From Branchiostoma floridae (taxonomy: Eukaryota; Chordata; Leptocardii; Amphioxiformes; Branchiostomatidae): a DNA stretch of 64,000 nt. Positions 24,101-35,200 of this stretch are shown here, in pieces (positions within the stretch are counted from its first letter, which is position 1; each line of letters begins with the position of its first letter). A program made the position numbers and the translations under genes. The DNA lies in assembly GCF_000003815.2 (NCBI RefSeq), contig NC_049980.1:2083727-2147726 (forward strand), in the 5' to 3' direction. The notes under the pieces are model-generated. The model was not told where the DNA came from. It ran no database searches and worked only from the letters and a program-made list of their open reading frames with translations.

Positions 24101-27100
24101 GTATTTTAATTTAAATAAATTTTTATTTTTATTTAAATTAATTTTAATATAAAAATTAAATGATTTTTTTTTTTTATTTTTTATTTAGTATAATATAATT
24201 AATTTTATTTTTGAGTTTTCAGATTTTCCATTGAAATTGGGCTTTTTCTAGGTTTAGTTCCTTCCACATTATTTCCCGCGGCCACACTTAAATTCATGAA
24301 AAATTAGCATTATTCTTCTGCCCTCAAGTGTGACTATGCATGATGTACCAAATACAGGGCTCGAAATTCATTTTTGGGATTAGGTGCACTGGTGCACCCA
24401 GCTTAAAAAATTGGGTGCACCAAAAAATTTTTGGGTGCACCACTTAAATTTAAGTAGAATGTAAAAAAAAACTAACAACAAAACTTTGTTACAAGCTATC
24501 AAATTCTTAAACAAGTAACATGACAGAATTTTTTATTATCTTTCTAACACTTAGATGTCAAGAATATGATGTATACTAGTATACTTGATATCTTTCCATA
24601 CATAAACCTAAGAAAATACCCTATGCACCCACTGAAAAAAATTGGGTGCACAGTTCCAATTTTGGGTGCACCCAGTATTTCGAGCCCTGAAATAAATTGA
24701 TAAATTTGTGGACATACCGACTGATTAGTATCTAATACTAGCTCAGGATAGAACTAGAAATAGTAATGCCTTCAAGTACTGCAGTTATCAACTCAGAATT
24801 GAGGTAGTCAAAAATTTGTTTTTCCACAAAACTATCATAGAGTGGAACTCCTTGCCACCAAGAACTTTAGGAGTATCCTCACTAGATAGCTTTAAGCAAC
24901 ACCTATAGTTAGGTTGACAGCTCATTTACAGTAATATAACCAGCTGCTGCCTCGCCTTCTGTCTGCAAAGCTGGTTGTGTCGAAGGGTGGTTGTAACAGA
25001 TGCAGCTTGCCATTTCAAGTTTCTTCAGATTTGAATGATTGATAAAGAATCATATTTTATTCACCTCGCAGATGAACTGTCCAGCTGCTCTCGAAAGAAT
25101 AAAGGAGGATCGACCAATCACAATCAAGGATGATAAGGGCAACACATCCAAGAGTATCGCAGATATAGTCTCAGTAAGTAAATTGTAGCTGTTTTAACAT
25201 TTCATGAGCAGGTAGTATCATCCACCATTCAGTTGGGGCTCAGAAAGGGCAACCTTTGCATATCATTTCACTAGCTAGAGGTGGCAGACCAGGGTTGTAT
25301 CGAGGACCCATCCATCCATCTGTCCCAAGATGGTAATTTGCATGTTGTGACAAAAATGTCACACAAAAGTTTGTCCACACAATCTGAACTTCATGAGATG
25401 ATGATATCTTTTCTTAGGTTTAAAATGACAAATTTAACAACAAAAAGTAACAATATTGGCTTTCAAATGCCAATCCAATCAAATTTTGCATTATTTTTCC
25501 TTTGCTACATTTATCTTCATTTATCATGGTTAATGCCATCAGATGGGAAAGACAAACATTAAAAGCATACCCCCTGCATCGTTGAAGAGGTTCATCAGTC
25601 ACGTTTGCATACAGTTACAACAATTTTCTTCAATCAATGACTGTTTTGTAAAGGTACAGTACATACCTCCCAAATTTTCGATGTCTACCAGCACATCTTC
25701 ACGGGGAATGACCACCCGTCCATGTTGTCGACAGCAAAACCACTCAGAAACCCATGGCACATCACATCCCAAACATCTATACAAAATTCACACTCAAAAC
25801 TCATTTCTGCATACAATGAGGATGTGTATAATTTGTATAAGTGATTTATGGTTTCCAAGTCATTTTGCAAAGACTTGTAAACTTGTTCAGGAATGTTATT
25901 TTTTCTTTACCCTTTTGCACTCACACACACACACTCACTATCTGGTTTAGCGTCCTTTGTTAGCTGTCTTGCAAGCTTCAATTTTTATCCTAGCACTAGC
26001 TGACCTGTTCCTCCTTAACACTGTCACAATGTCGAATGGTATGACACCATCTAGTACATAACTTTTTTTCTGATTTCATTTTCAGCTGTTCATCACAGTC
26101 ATGGACAAGTTGAGGCTGGAGATCAGGGCTATGGATGAGGTGAGTTCATGGAGAAATTATAAGGAAGGACAGAATTTTTCTTTCTTTGCTGTGGACTTCA
26201 TCACTCTGTCAACAACCTTCAGCGGAACTTTTGATTGCCAGGATGTCACCGAATTTCAAACTTGCCAGAGAGGCAAGCATATTTTTTGTGTGAAAATCTA
26301 TCAGCATATTACCTGTGAACATCAGCCATTACATATAGTGCACACTGAGCATGAGGACACTGGCCGTATTGCTGCCAAAAATGTTCTTTAAGAGCTTGCA
26401 GACTCAAGCTATTTTCTCTCTGTGTGATCACCACCACTGTAAGTAGGTACAAAGTTTTACAAGCTTAAGGCTTGATGAAATTCTTACACAAGGGAAAAGT
26501 CTCAATCAAAGACTATGATTTCCTTTTTTTATATAATTGTACAAATATTGACATTTTCCTCACTCCAGATTCAGCCAGACTTGCGTGAGCTCCTGGAAAC
26601 TATGAACAGACTCAGTTCTCTTCCTCCTGACTTTGAGGGGAAAGCAACAGTCAGCAGATGGTAAGATCAACACATATACTCATCATCGGCAAATTAAGCA
26701 TAGAAACAGATTTTTTACTAGGACCTTACGTAGTACTATCTGTCATCGGTGACTGACAATGAGCCTGCAGACAAGTGTTCACAATTGTCATTCTCATTCA
26801 CTGATAAAAGATACTATCTGATATCTGAATCTTCCAAAAATTTATCCAGTTACTTGGCGTATTTGTGTGGAGTCTGTGCACTTGTTTTGTAGGTATGCTG
26901 AATTAAATTGACATTACAAAATATATTTAAAAAGACTTCATGAACGCTTGAGATAATTGTGTTAGTTAGAATGTTAGTTTCTATTATTGTTTTTTGCATC
27001 TCATGTTTGTGTACACAGTACACCTGTTGTTTATCCTTCTGTCCCTCCAGGCTCCAAACATTCAGTAACATGCAGGCCCATGATGAACTGGATGACAACC

Positions 27101-27165
27101 AGGTCCGACAGATGCTTTTTGACCTGGAGTCTGCGTACAATGCCTTCAACCGACAACTTCGTTGA
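21115..27165 (+). CDS. VPS28: VPS28, ESCRT-I subunit
   Basis: Exons 21115-21148, 21712-21737, 22372-22499, 23225-23330, 25072-25173, 26086-26139, 26569-26660 and 27051-27165 join in phase to 218 aa (human 221). The start MFQGVHANPGPAANRPELM matches the human N-terminal pattern MFxG...PEL. The N-terminal ESCRT-I core region (about 12-115) includes EVKLHRTSRERERYDNQAEL and EEYTAACSKLL; it continues with ERIKEDRPITIKDDKGN. The C-terminal four-helix domain (about 125-218) includes LFITVMDKLRLEIRAMDEIQ, LPPDFEG and LDDNQVRQMLFDLESAYNAF. VPS28 joins TSG101 and VPS37 in ESCRT-I, and its C-terminal domain recruits ESCRT-II in multivesicular body sorting at endosomes. All residues of these blocks look intact. 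Intron 4 carries an AT-rich TIR element, a MITE and a CR1 fragment. Head to head with the CIB gene. Confidence 0.98.
23016..23100 (+). repeat. tRNA-like sequence (tRNA-derived SINE or tRNA pseudogene)
   Basis: GTAGCGCTAACTGACCA resembles a D-arm/A-box region, and CCGGGGTTCGATTCCCGG is a good T-arm with B box GGTTCGATTCC. The 3' GGAGTCCGGA has no matching 5' acceptor strand and no clear anticodon arm, so this is a derived or broken tRNA rather than a functional gene. In VPS28 intron 3. Confidence 0.5.
23510..24330. mobile_element. 821-bp AT-only element with 32-bp perfect TIRs
   Basis: The left end CACTTGAGGGCAGAAGAATA... (23510-23541) is repeated perfectly in reverse complement at 24299-24330. 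From about 23536 to 24225 the sequence is almost purely A and T. No coding capacity. No convincing target-site duplication is visible. In VPS28 intron 4. Confidence 0.8.
24355..24689. mobile_element. CAGGG...CCCTG MITE, 5-bp TSD (AAATA), GTGCACC type
   Basis: Ends CAGGGCTCGAAATTC and GTATTTCGAGCCCTG; flanking AAATA on both sides (24350-24354, 24690-24694). The interior is built from GGTGCACTGGTGCACCC-like palindromic words. 335 bp, non-coding. Confidence 0.8.
24760..25010 (+). pseudogene. 3' end fragment of a CR1-like LINE
   Basis: Translation near 24815-24905 gives FFHKTIIEWNSLPPRTLGVS and SLDSFKQHL, the conserved C-terminus of CR1-type ORF2, followed by ATAACCAGCTGCTGCC, the same tail seen after the longer copy at 41815-42690. 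In VPS28 intron 4. Confidence 0.7.
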
Positions 27166-27196
27166 GTCAGCAGCCATATTGATATGTTATTCGATA

Positions 27197-27545
27197 TAGG
27201 AGAATTCTTTTTACAACCAGCAGGAACTTACATTGCTTGAGCTTCTAACTGGAGTTCTGCTTCTCACCGCTATATGTAGGTGAAAAAACAATCCCAAATG
27301 TGGCTAAGCTTGTATCCCCCCTCGTTCGGGTTTATCACTGGGGTTGACTTTCTTATCCAGACCGCCAGAACGTTTGGGATTGTTTTCTCACCGCAAAAGT
27401 GCCACCTACATCGGCTACATATAGCGGTGAAAAGCAGAACTCCAGTTAGAAGCTCTGACGAAGGTGTCTAAGAGACATCGAAATGTAAGTACCTGCTGGT
27501 TGTATAAAAAGAATTCTCCTATATCCCATATTCTACCAACCTGAT
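27197..27545. mobile_element. Foldback element with hammerhead-like core, copy 1
   Basis: Left arm GGAGAATTCTTTTTACAACC...GCTTCTAACTGGAGTTCTGC...CCGCTATATGTAGGTG and right arm in reverse form a hairpin of more than 80 bp per arm. The right arm holds CTGACGA, a stem GGTGTCT/AGACATC and GAAA at 27455-27483. The related copy at 52380-52552 shares this core and the trailing CTACCAACCTGATGAAA. Sits in the VPS28 3' UTR. Confidence 0.7.
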
Positions 27546-27665
27546 GAAACTATTTTCGGAAATGATATGTTATTGTTTCTAATGTGTACAAGATATCCCT
27601 TCTTTGTTTGCTGATGGAAGGAGTGGTGCCTTAGGAAATTGGCACCTTGTTATTGCTATTAGTTG

Positions 27666-27671
27666 AATAAA
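27666..27671 (+). terminator. Polyadenylation signal AATAAA, VPS28
   Basis: A canonical AATAAA about 500 bp past the VPS28 stop. If used, the foldback element at 27197-27545 lies inside the 3' UTR. Confidence 0.55.
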
Positions 27672-28265
27672 GCACTGTTGAATGATGTAGACAACATCTA
27701 GCAAAGAGGTAGACTCTTGTTTGTGATTTCTTGAATATTGCTGTGGTTACAAGATTGACGTGGTAAATGTCTGTTTTGAACAGTATGGCCATACATAATC
27801 TTTAGTATGTTCTTTGTTTTCGGTGCCCAAATCTACACTGCTTGGCCTACATGTATATGCACAAGGAATGACTGTTATAGATATGGCTATCTAACACCTG
27901 ACAGCTTTTTCTTGCATTAATATGAAAATTTTGGAAAATCCAGACAGGAATAAATTGAAATAAGGTTGAGATAATCAACTACCTAGCTGATAGTTGATAA
28001 TTGATAGTCACACAACACTAAACTTTTGGACTCCATTGAACAAAGATTGAGGTAGTGTAAGGCTGGTCTTTGATGTCATCTTGATACAGTTGCAAAACAG
28101 TCTGCAATATGTTTTTCTAAATGCTGCTTCTAGACAAAGTGGCTAAACAATAGTCATTGTAAATTTGTTTGTCATGTTAGGAGGTCAGTTTTAACATCAA
28201 GATCATGTAAAATTTTATGTAGGTTAGGAATTGCAGACTGTACTGAACAAGATGCACAAAGTACT

Positions 28266-28690
28266 TAGCCTGGGTACCATCCGGAAAGTAGTTCGCTCCG
28301 GCGTTCAATATATACTATATACAGTCGCTTCTAGCTCTGACATTCATTATACACTATATACAATCGCTTCTCTGTGTTTCCGTCTGGGAACGCGGACCAT
28401 CTTAACGTCTGGAATCGTCCAAATTTTGGACGCAGGCGCTGATTGGTCCCCACATAAGAGCAAATTATGGAATGGGTTCAAGCGATCGTCCGAACAGGCG
28501 TTCCAACACCGGACAAGCTCTCCGTCTGCTTGCGAGAGGGCCTGTTGTCATCGAACGAGCGCTCTAGAACCCATTCCTTGATTCGCTCATTAACTGACGT
28601 TAGCACCAAACGGTTTGAATGTGCACGTCTCCAGACGGATAGCAGAAGTGAACATAGGAGCGAACTACTATCCGGATGGTACCCAGGCTA
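28266..28690. mobile_element. TIR element TAGCCTGGGTACCATCC, copy 2, with 9-bp TSD
   Basis: The 425-bp element starts TAGCCTGGGTACCATCCGGA and ends TCCGGATGGTACCCAGGCTA (perfect 20-bp ends). It is flanked by the 9-mer CAAAGTACT at 28257-28265 and 28691-28699. Long TSDs of 9 bp suggest a Mutator-like origin. Non-coding; between VPS28 and PARPBP. Confidence 0.85.
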
Positions 28691-28761
28691 CAAAGTACTT
28701 GGGTATGGTGTATATAATACTAACTGTACATAGACCAAGAATAGGCAAAAAGACGACATTG

Positions 28762-28767
28762 TTTATT
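28762..28767 (-). terminator. Candidate polyadenylation signal of PARPBP
   Basis: TTTATT on plus, AATAAA on minus, about 520 bp past the PARPBP stop codon. Plausible by position. Confidence 0.45.
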
Positions 28768-29288
28768 ATCAACCTTTGTACAAATTTTTAAAATTGCATG
28801 TTAGGTACACATGGTGGGGAAACATGAGCTTGTCTTCTGTATACATAATCGCTAACTGTACAACTGTTATATTTACGTATCTCAGATGATACAATGATGT
28901 TACCTTACTGAATACATACAAGATGAAAATACATGGCAAAGCCAGGCGTTGAAGTGTTTTACTGGTAGTCAAGTTGGTGTATAATTATGGTTTGACCAGT
29001 CTGTGGTTTTACATCAATTAATTGCACCTGAATAAGATTGTCATTGATGACTATTTACAATTTTATACAAAGCTAAAAAACATAGAAAACTGCAACGTCT
29101 ACTGACACTTAAAATCAAAGACCACCAAGTATTGTTTAAAAACAACACCTAATAAAAAGTATAATAACCAGAGAAGGTCATTGAATGTTAAATTATCAAT
29201 ATTTCAACATCAAAAGCTCGAAGTCCTCCATGTCAACAAGAGCAGTACATTCAATGGACATGGTTGAATGCTAAGATTAAAGAAAACA

Positions 29289-32200
29289 TTACATTCTGAA
29301 GAACGTTGTCAGCTTTTTCTGTCCAGTGAGCAGGGGAGCCACTTTCTTCTTGGACTTTGTAGCTGCAGGCTTCTTAGGCTTCTTGCTTGGTGGCTGAGAA
29401 GAAGCAGTTCCTCCATCCTTCAGTTTTCTCTTCCCGGAGTTCTTGGTTGAGGGTTCTCTGTCAAGGTTGACATTTTCCTGGTCATCAGCTGATTCTAGAA
29501 TCTTGTTGATGAGGTCTTTTCTCTTCCTCTTCTTTTCTTCTTCGTCACACTGCAGATTATCCTCTGCTTGCAGGATGTTGGTGGGAGGAGCTTGAGCTTG
29601 GATGATATCATGATTGACAGGTGAGTAGTCCACATGGATCTCCTCCTTGTTGTTGAGTGGACTAACTGACACAGCTGGCATGGCCCAGGTACAGTCCGAC
29701 TGGTACCTAGGCACTGCTAGCTTCTGTAACAAATTGAACCATTGTAAGCATTTCATAACCCTTCCCAGGCCTTCCTAAGGGGTAGTAGAATTTGGCAAAA
29801 ATAGGATGAACTAAAAAATGTAGGGTGTATCCCCCACAGTAAATTTGCCTTTTGTCGAGCTACTCGCACACAATACTATTACTAATTTAAGCTTGCCAAT
29901 GAGGCGTTGGCAAATAAAATAGGCTCACCCATGAGGTGTCGCCAAATATGACAAGAAGAATAAAGAAAGAGGAACACCAGCACAAACAATATGTTTTCCT
30001 TATGGGAAACATAATGATAGAAGAGTGAGGCCACAGTAAGGGTAATGTGTGGCAAATGAAACCACAAGGTACTCGTACTCCCCTGGTGAGTTAATCTCCA
30101 TACAGCCAGCATAGTTAGTCTGGGTAGAGACAACCTCTGTTCAGCATCTAACAGAACTAAACCATTCAGAACTAGGGTGCATACTTAATGGCGTATGACA
30201 TGCAATTTCAAATATACGTCTTTGGTATACAGTCTAGTAGTAGTCCACTGTGTATACCATGGTATACAGTTTCAGAGAGGAAAAATCAAGACATTTAACC
30301 TTTAAAATGTATTTCATGGGTCAAACCAGGGATTGCAACAATTGTTCTTAATGTAACTTTTATAAGAAAAGATGCTGATATGAATAAGATATCCAGAGAT
30401 GAAACCAGACTACCACAGGGCAGAATTCAAGGGCATTGAATCATAGAGCAAACAAACCTTATTGTTCAGTTCCTTCATTCTCTGCATAGTTCTCTGAAGC
30501 AAAGGAGTGTCTTCTCTACTTTTCTCTGTCTCTGTGTCAGGAGACCTGGTGTTGGGATAACATATGAGATATCAGATTATGAAGGATGAGCGGTTAAGGT
30601 GTGGTGACATTTGCACAATTTTGCTGCTGTAGAATTTTCAAGAAGGCTGTGAGAGGAGGCAGAAATCAAACATTTCCTTTTCTTAACATAACATAACATA
30701 ACAGTTACATTTTGTTGGTCGGCAGGAATACATGGACAAATTTTTGACAGCTGTGCACTCAGTGTAGCCAAAGTACATTTGAAATTTTGAATGATTCTAT
30801 CAAAGCCCGGGGCCATGTGATGCAAGTAGGAGCCTATGTCATAACCAAAATATCACCTTGTCCAGAACACCCGTATCGAATGTTATCACGGCCCGGGTAT
30901 TACATAACAGAGCGTTATCTTGGTCCAAGTGTGACATAAATGTAAAATATACACTCGTTACAGACCTGACCAATAAGACAAGTTCCTATTGTAAGCTCGA
31001 CATCACATCACAAGCATCCTCCTGCGCAGGGACATCCAATGGCAAAATCACCTATCTGGATGTACCCTGCTTTCTCAACAGTCACCCTTAGTTCCTGACC
31101 GCCCTGCTTATAAATATTCTGTTTCACGAGCTTACTCTTATACACGCAAGATCCCTTTTGAAAACTTAAAGGCCTATTCTCTGATTGGCTGGTTTGTGGC
31201 GACGCCCACAGTAGCTAAGAGTGACCGTTGAGAAAGCAGGGTACATCCAGACAGGTGGTTTCCGAGTTGGATGTCCCTGCGTAGGAGGATGGTCACAAGT
31301 GACCTAGTTATCATAGGTGATAAGTACCTGAACTGTGAGACAAGAGATGGGATCCTGACAGGGGTGCTCTGGCTGGTGTACACATCACTCAGCACCTCCA
31401 CAACATGGCCGACACTGGGCCGCCCGGCCTGTCTGTCCAGGTACAGCTGGATGAACCTGCTCACATCTCTCCCATACACCGAGCCACCGCTGCCTGGGGA
31501 CTGCAGTAATGTGGTGTTTAGAACATGCCACGTAGAATACAAGCATAGAACATGCCACACAGAATACTAGCATAGAACATGCCACACAGAATACTAGTGT
31601 AGAACATGCCACACAGAATACCAGCATAGAACATGCCACACAGAATACCAGCATAGAACATGCCACACAGAATACCAGCATAGAACATGCCACACAGAAT
31701 ACCAGCGTAGAACATGCCACACAGAATACCAGCATAGAACATGCCACACAGAATACCGTAGTGTAGAACATGCCACACAGAATACTAGTGTAGAACATGC
31801 CACACAGAATACCAGCGTAGAACATGCCACACAGAATACCAGCATAGAACATGCCACACAGAATACCGTAGTGTAGAACATGCCACAACTGGATATGGTT
31901 TTGGAAACGGTCAGACATTTCAACTACTATATATATCCAGCAGTTTTCATCACTAGTTAACTACTGGATAGTAGTTGAAATGTCTGACCGTTTCCCAAAC
32001 CATATCCAGTTGCATGAGTAACTACGTTTTGGCGTATCTTATTACCTGGATGTCTAACCTACATCAACGCGTTTTCCAAGAACTATCATACTATTCATAG
32101 AGTGGAACTTATCGCCACCAAGTACAGTATTCAGTAGAAGCATCCTCACTATACAGCTTTAGACAATAGTTGCAGTCAGATGTGCAAAGATTACGTGTAG

Positions 32201-35200
32201 GAGTAACACATTGTAACATAACCAGCTTCTGCCGTGCTGTATGTATTATGCCAAAGGACATTTAAAGCTAACTGCACAGAAACATAAGAATGAACAGTGA
32301 ACAAAAGGGCAAGATAAGATTTTTAAAAAGTTTTTTAAAGTTCCAACAGATTGGAAGAAGAACACTATGTTAACAAAAAGATTTTTTTGTTAGGTCCACT
32401 TATTTCTGACTCAGTACTTGCAGTATTACAATACATAATGTGTATGAGGAAGAATGTCTGTTTTACCCTTTTTGGACTGGCAGTGTCAGTCCGTCTGTCA
32501 GACAGGTGATCCGCCAGTCTCCCAGCTTCCTCCATCATCGTCACGGCAACAACCTCCACACTCGACTTCCTCAGGGTCAGGTCCTTGGAGCGCATCAAGA
32601 CGTTCTTAAGCACAGTCAGAAGTCTTCCAAGTGCAGACCTGATGAAAGATCAAATTGATGATAATGTAAATAAAGTCAAAATTTTTCCAACAATGTTCAT
32701 ATATAACCCTGTACTATAAAACCACTCAATGAATTCGGCTAACGTAAACTACTAGAGCTCAGTCTTCTGTTGACTGTGATGGAGTTCACATCGGGGAAGG
32801 CTGGCTGAGACCACTGACCAACACAAGTTTATTTTCAATTCAATTTTGAAATTAGGATACTACATAAGGTATTGAAGAATGATTATACACAAAGCTTTAC
32901 CTAACCCAGAATATAAAGTAATGAAAATGCTGGCTTGTCTTACTCTGGTACTGTGACAGTGAGACATAACTGACAGTTACAAGTACAGTCTACATAGCCC
33001 CTGTTGGTACACTTATAAATAGACACCACATTATTAGCCATATTTCTAGACACATAAATATCAGAGCTAATTCAGTTATAAGGAAGATTTTCAAGTTGCA
33101 ATCATATGTTGTAGATACAAAAAGACACTTTGATACAAAGTTGGCAGAGCAGAATTGAAAGTTTCAATTTGAACACAAGGTTTGTTTCCCCAAATTTAAA
33201 AGTTGCTGTTATTAGGACCTCGATTATGTAACTTTGTTACAACTATCTGGATCATTCTGCAGGGTTTGATAGTGTTTCATTGAAAACCAGTAGAGAAAAA
33301 TACTTGAATTTTCGACCAGTATTCTATGCTAATGTGTCCCTGCCTTTGTTTCCAGCGTGTATGGACTGTCTGGGATGTTTATTAGTTTATGTATTTATAG
33401 GGGTCAATTCGCCCCTTTAGCTGCTGGGATGGTTACAGTAGGGATACTTCCTTAGTGCTTTACCCAGGGTTCACCTGATTGCTCTTTAAAAGTTTTTTTT
33501 GCAAACAATTGTGTTATTTACCAAGCTGTCACCTTCCTCAGGGTTATACTGACTGTTTCTACTTTACACCACTGTTGCTGCTGCAGTATGTACAGCCTTA
33601 TTTGTTAGCCTGATGAAACAACTTGGTAATGTCCAAACTACTACTTACTCTTCAATAGCAACAAGCGATTGTCTTCTACCTACCTTGAATCTGTGCACTC
33701 CTCTACAATTGTCTGCATCTTTTGTAGTAAGGTCACAAACTCACTCAGGCCCTAAATGATAAAAAAAGAACACATGAAAAAAGAACAGATGATGCAAATT
33801 GTAATAATTTGTATGGTGTGTCTAAACATTATGCCAAAGGTTGCGATATCACTTCCAACAATCACATGATTACAGATATATTAGTATACCTTAATGTGTA
33901 CACCTTAATTAATATACCTTAATGTGCTGGAGAAGTGGGTTGTCCTGGCTTGGAGCATAGCTTTTCCCTCCCAGTCTCTTTTGCATGACAAATGACACAG
34001 CAGTCTAGGCATGGAATAAACAAAGATCAAAACTATGAATGTGAAGTTGAGATGCTATATGCCTATATTCAGGGCTTGAAATACATTTTTCTGCATACCT
34101 GCACTGGTGCAGGTAACATTGAAAATTACCTGCACCAGACAAAGTTTACCTGCACCACTCTGAATCTAGGAAGTATGGATCGTACTAGAATTGTTCAGGA
34201 ACCATTGCTATTTTTTCTTTTATACTTTATAGGTGGTAACAGTCAATGCAGCTAATAACAATCCACATACATCTACATCATATGACATTTATGTATAAAA
34301 CCCAGTACATGGGCTAGTGCAGGTTAGGTGCAGGTAGACACCAGGCAGAAATACCTGCACAGCTTATTTCAGCATGGTGAAATTCAGTTTATTATAGCCT
34401 TACTCAAAACTGACAGGACTGAACATTAGGCTGAACATCAGTTATTATAATACATTGATCAGAAATTCTTGCCCCAAGGCAAGTAAGGAACAAGAAAAAG
34501 ACGAACAAAAAATGGAGAACAGGTTTGGATTAGTCTGATTGTCCAGGGCAAGTGAAAGTGCCCATTCCCACGTGCATGTCCTACTATACTTGCCTAATTG
34601 GTCAAGAGTTTTTAAGTACTTGGTTACTTTCCACAGTCATGGAATCAAGCATTGGTGAACATGAAAAATAGAGGCAATTCAGGCAAAAATAAAGAATGTA
34701 GTTGCTCAAGGTAGAAATACATTAGAGAAATGTCATTTGAATTTTCATGCACGCGAAAAGTTGACCTGAGCAAGTTAATCTTGTTTCAGAAGTTCATAGA
34801 CAACTTTTTCAACCCTGGAGAACATGAGACCAAAGCACCAATGGACATATTTTTCTGAGACATTGGAAGACAGAAGAAGAATGTGTGGGCTCTGTAGTTT
34901 CCTTTGTCTGTAATGATGGAACAAATAGGACAGAGTTAATCCGAACCTGGCACATCGGCATGTTCTTCTTCCTTGCCATCCTCTTCAGTTCTGTGAAGGC
35001 CCTGTGGTCCAGGTCTCTGTCAGGAATGTTGATGGCTCTGGCCAGGGCTATCTCATCTCTACAGTTCAGCAGCAGAGTCAGGTAGGACTGGAACACTTTC
35101 CTGATGTAACTCTGGACAAGCAAAGGGAAGGGTCAAATACTGGCACACACTGTACCAGGGTTGTAGCCAGCCTGAAATCATTTTCCGTCCCCTCAAAGTT

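Noticed and set aside
31385-31923. Open frames of 86-177 codons on the minus strand with CGMFYAGIL repeats
   Set aside because: They are translations of the 27-bp minisatellite; frame length follows from 27 being a multiple of three.
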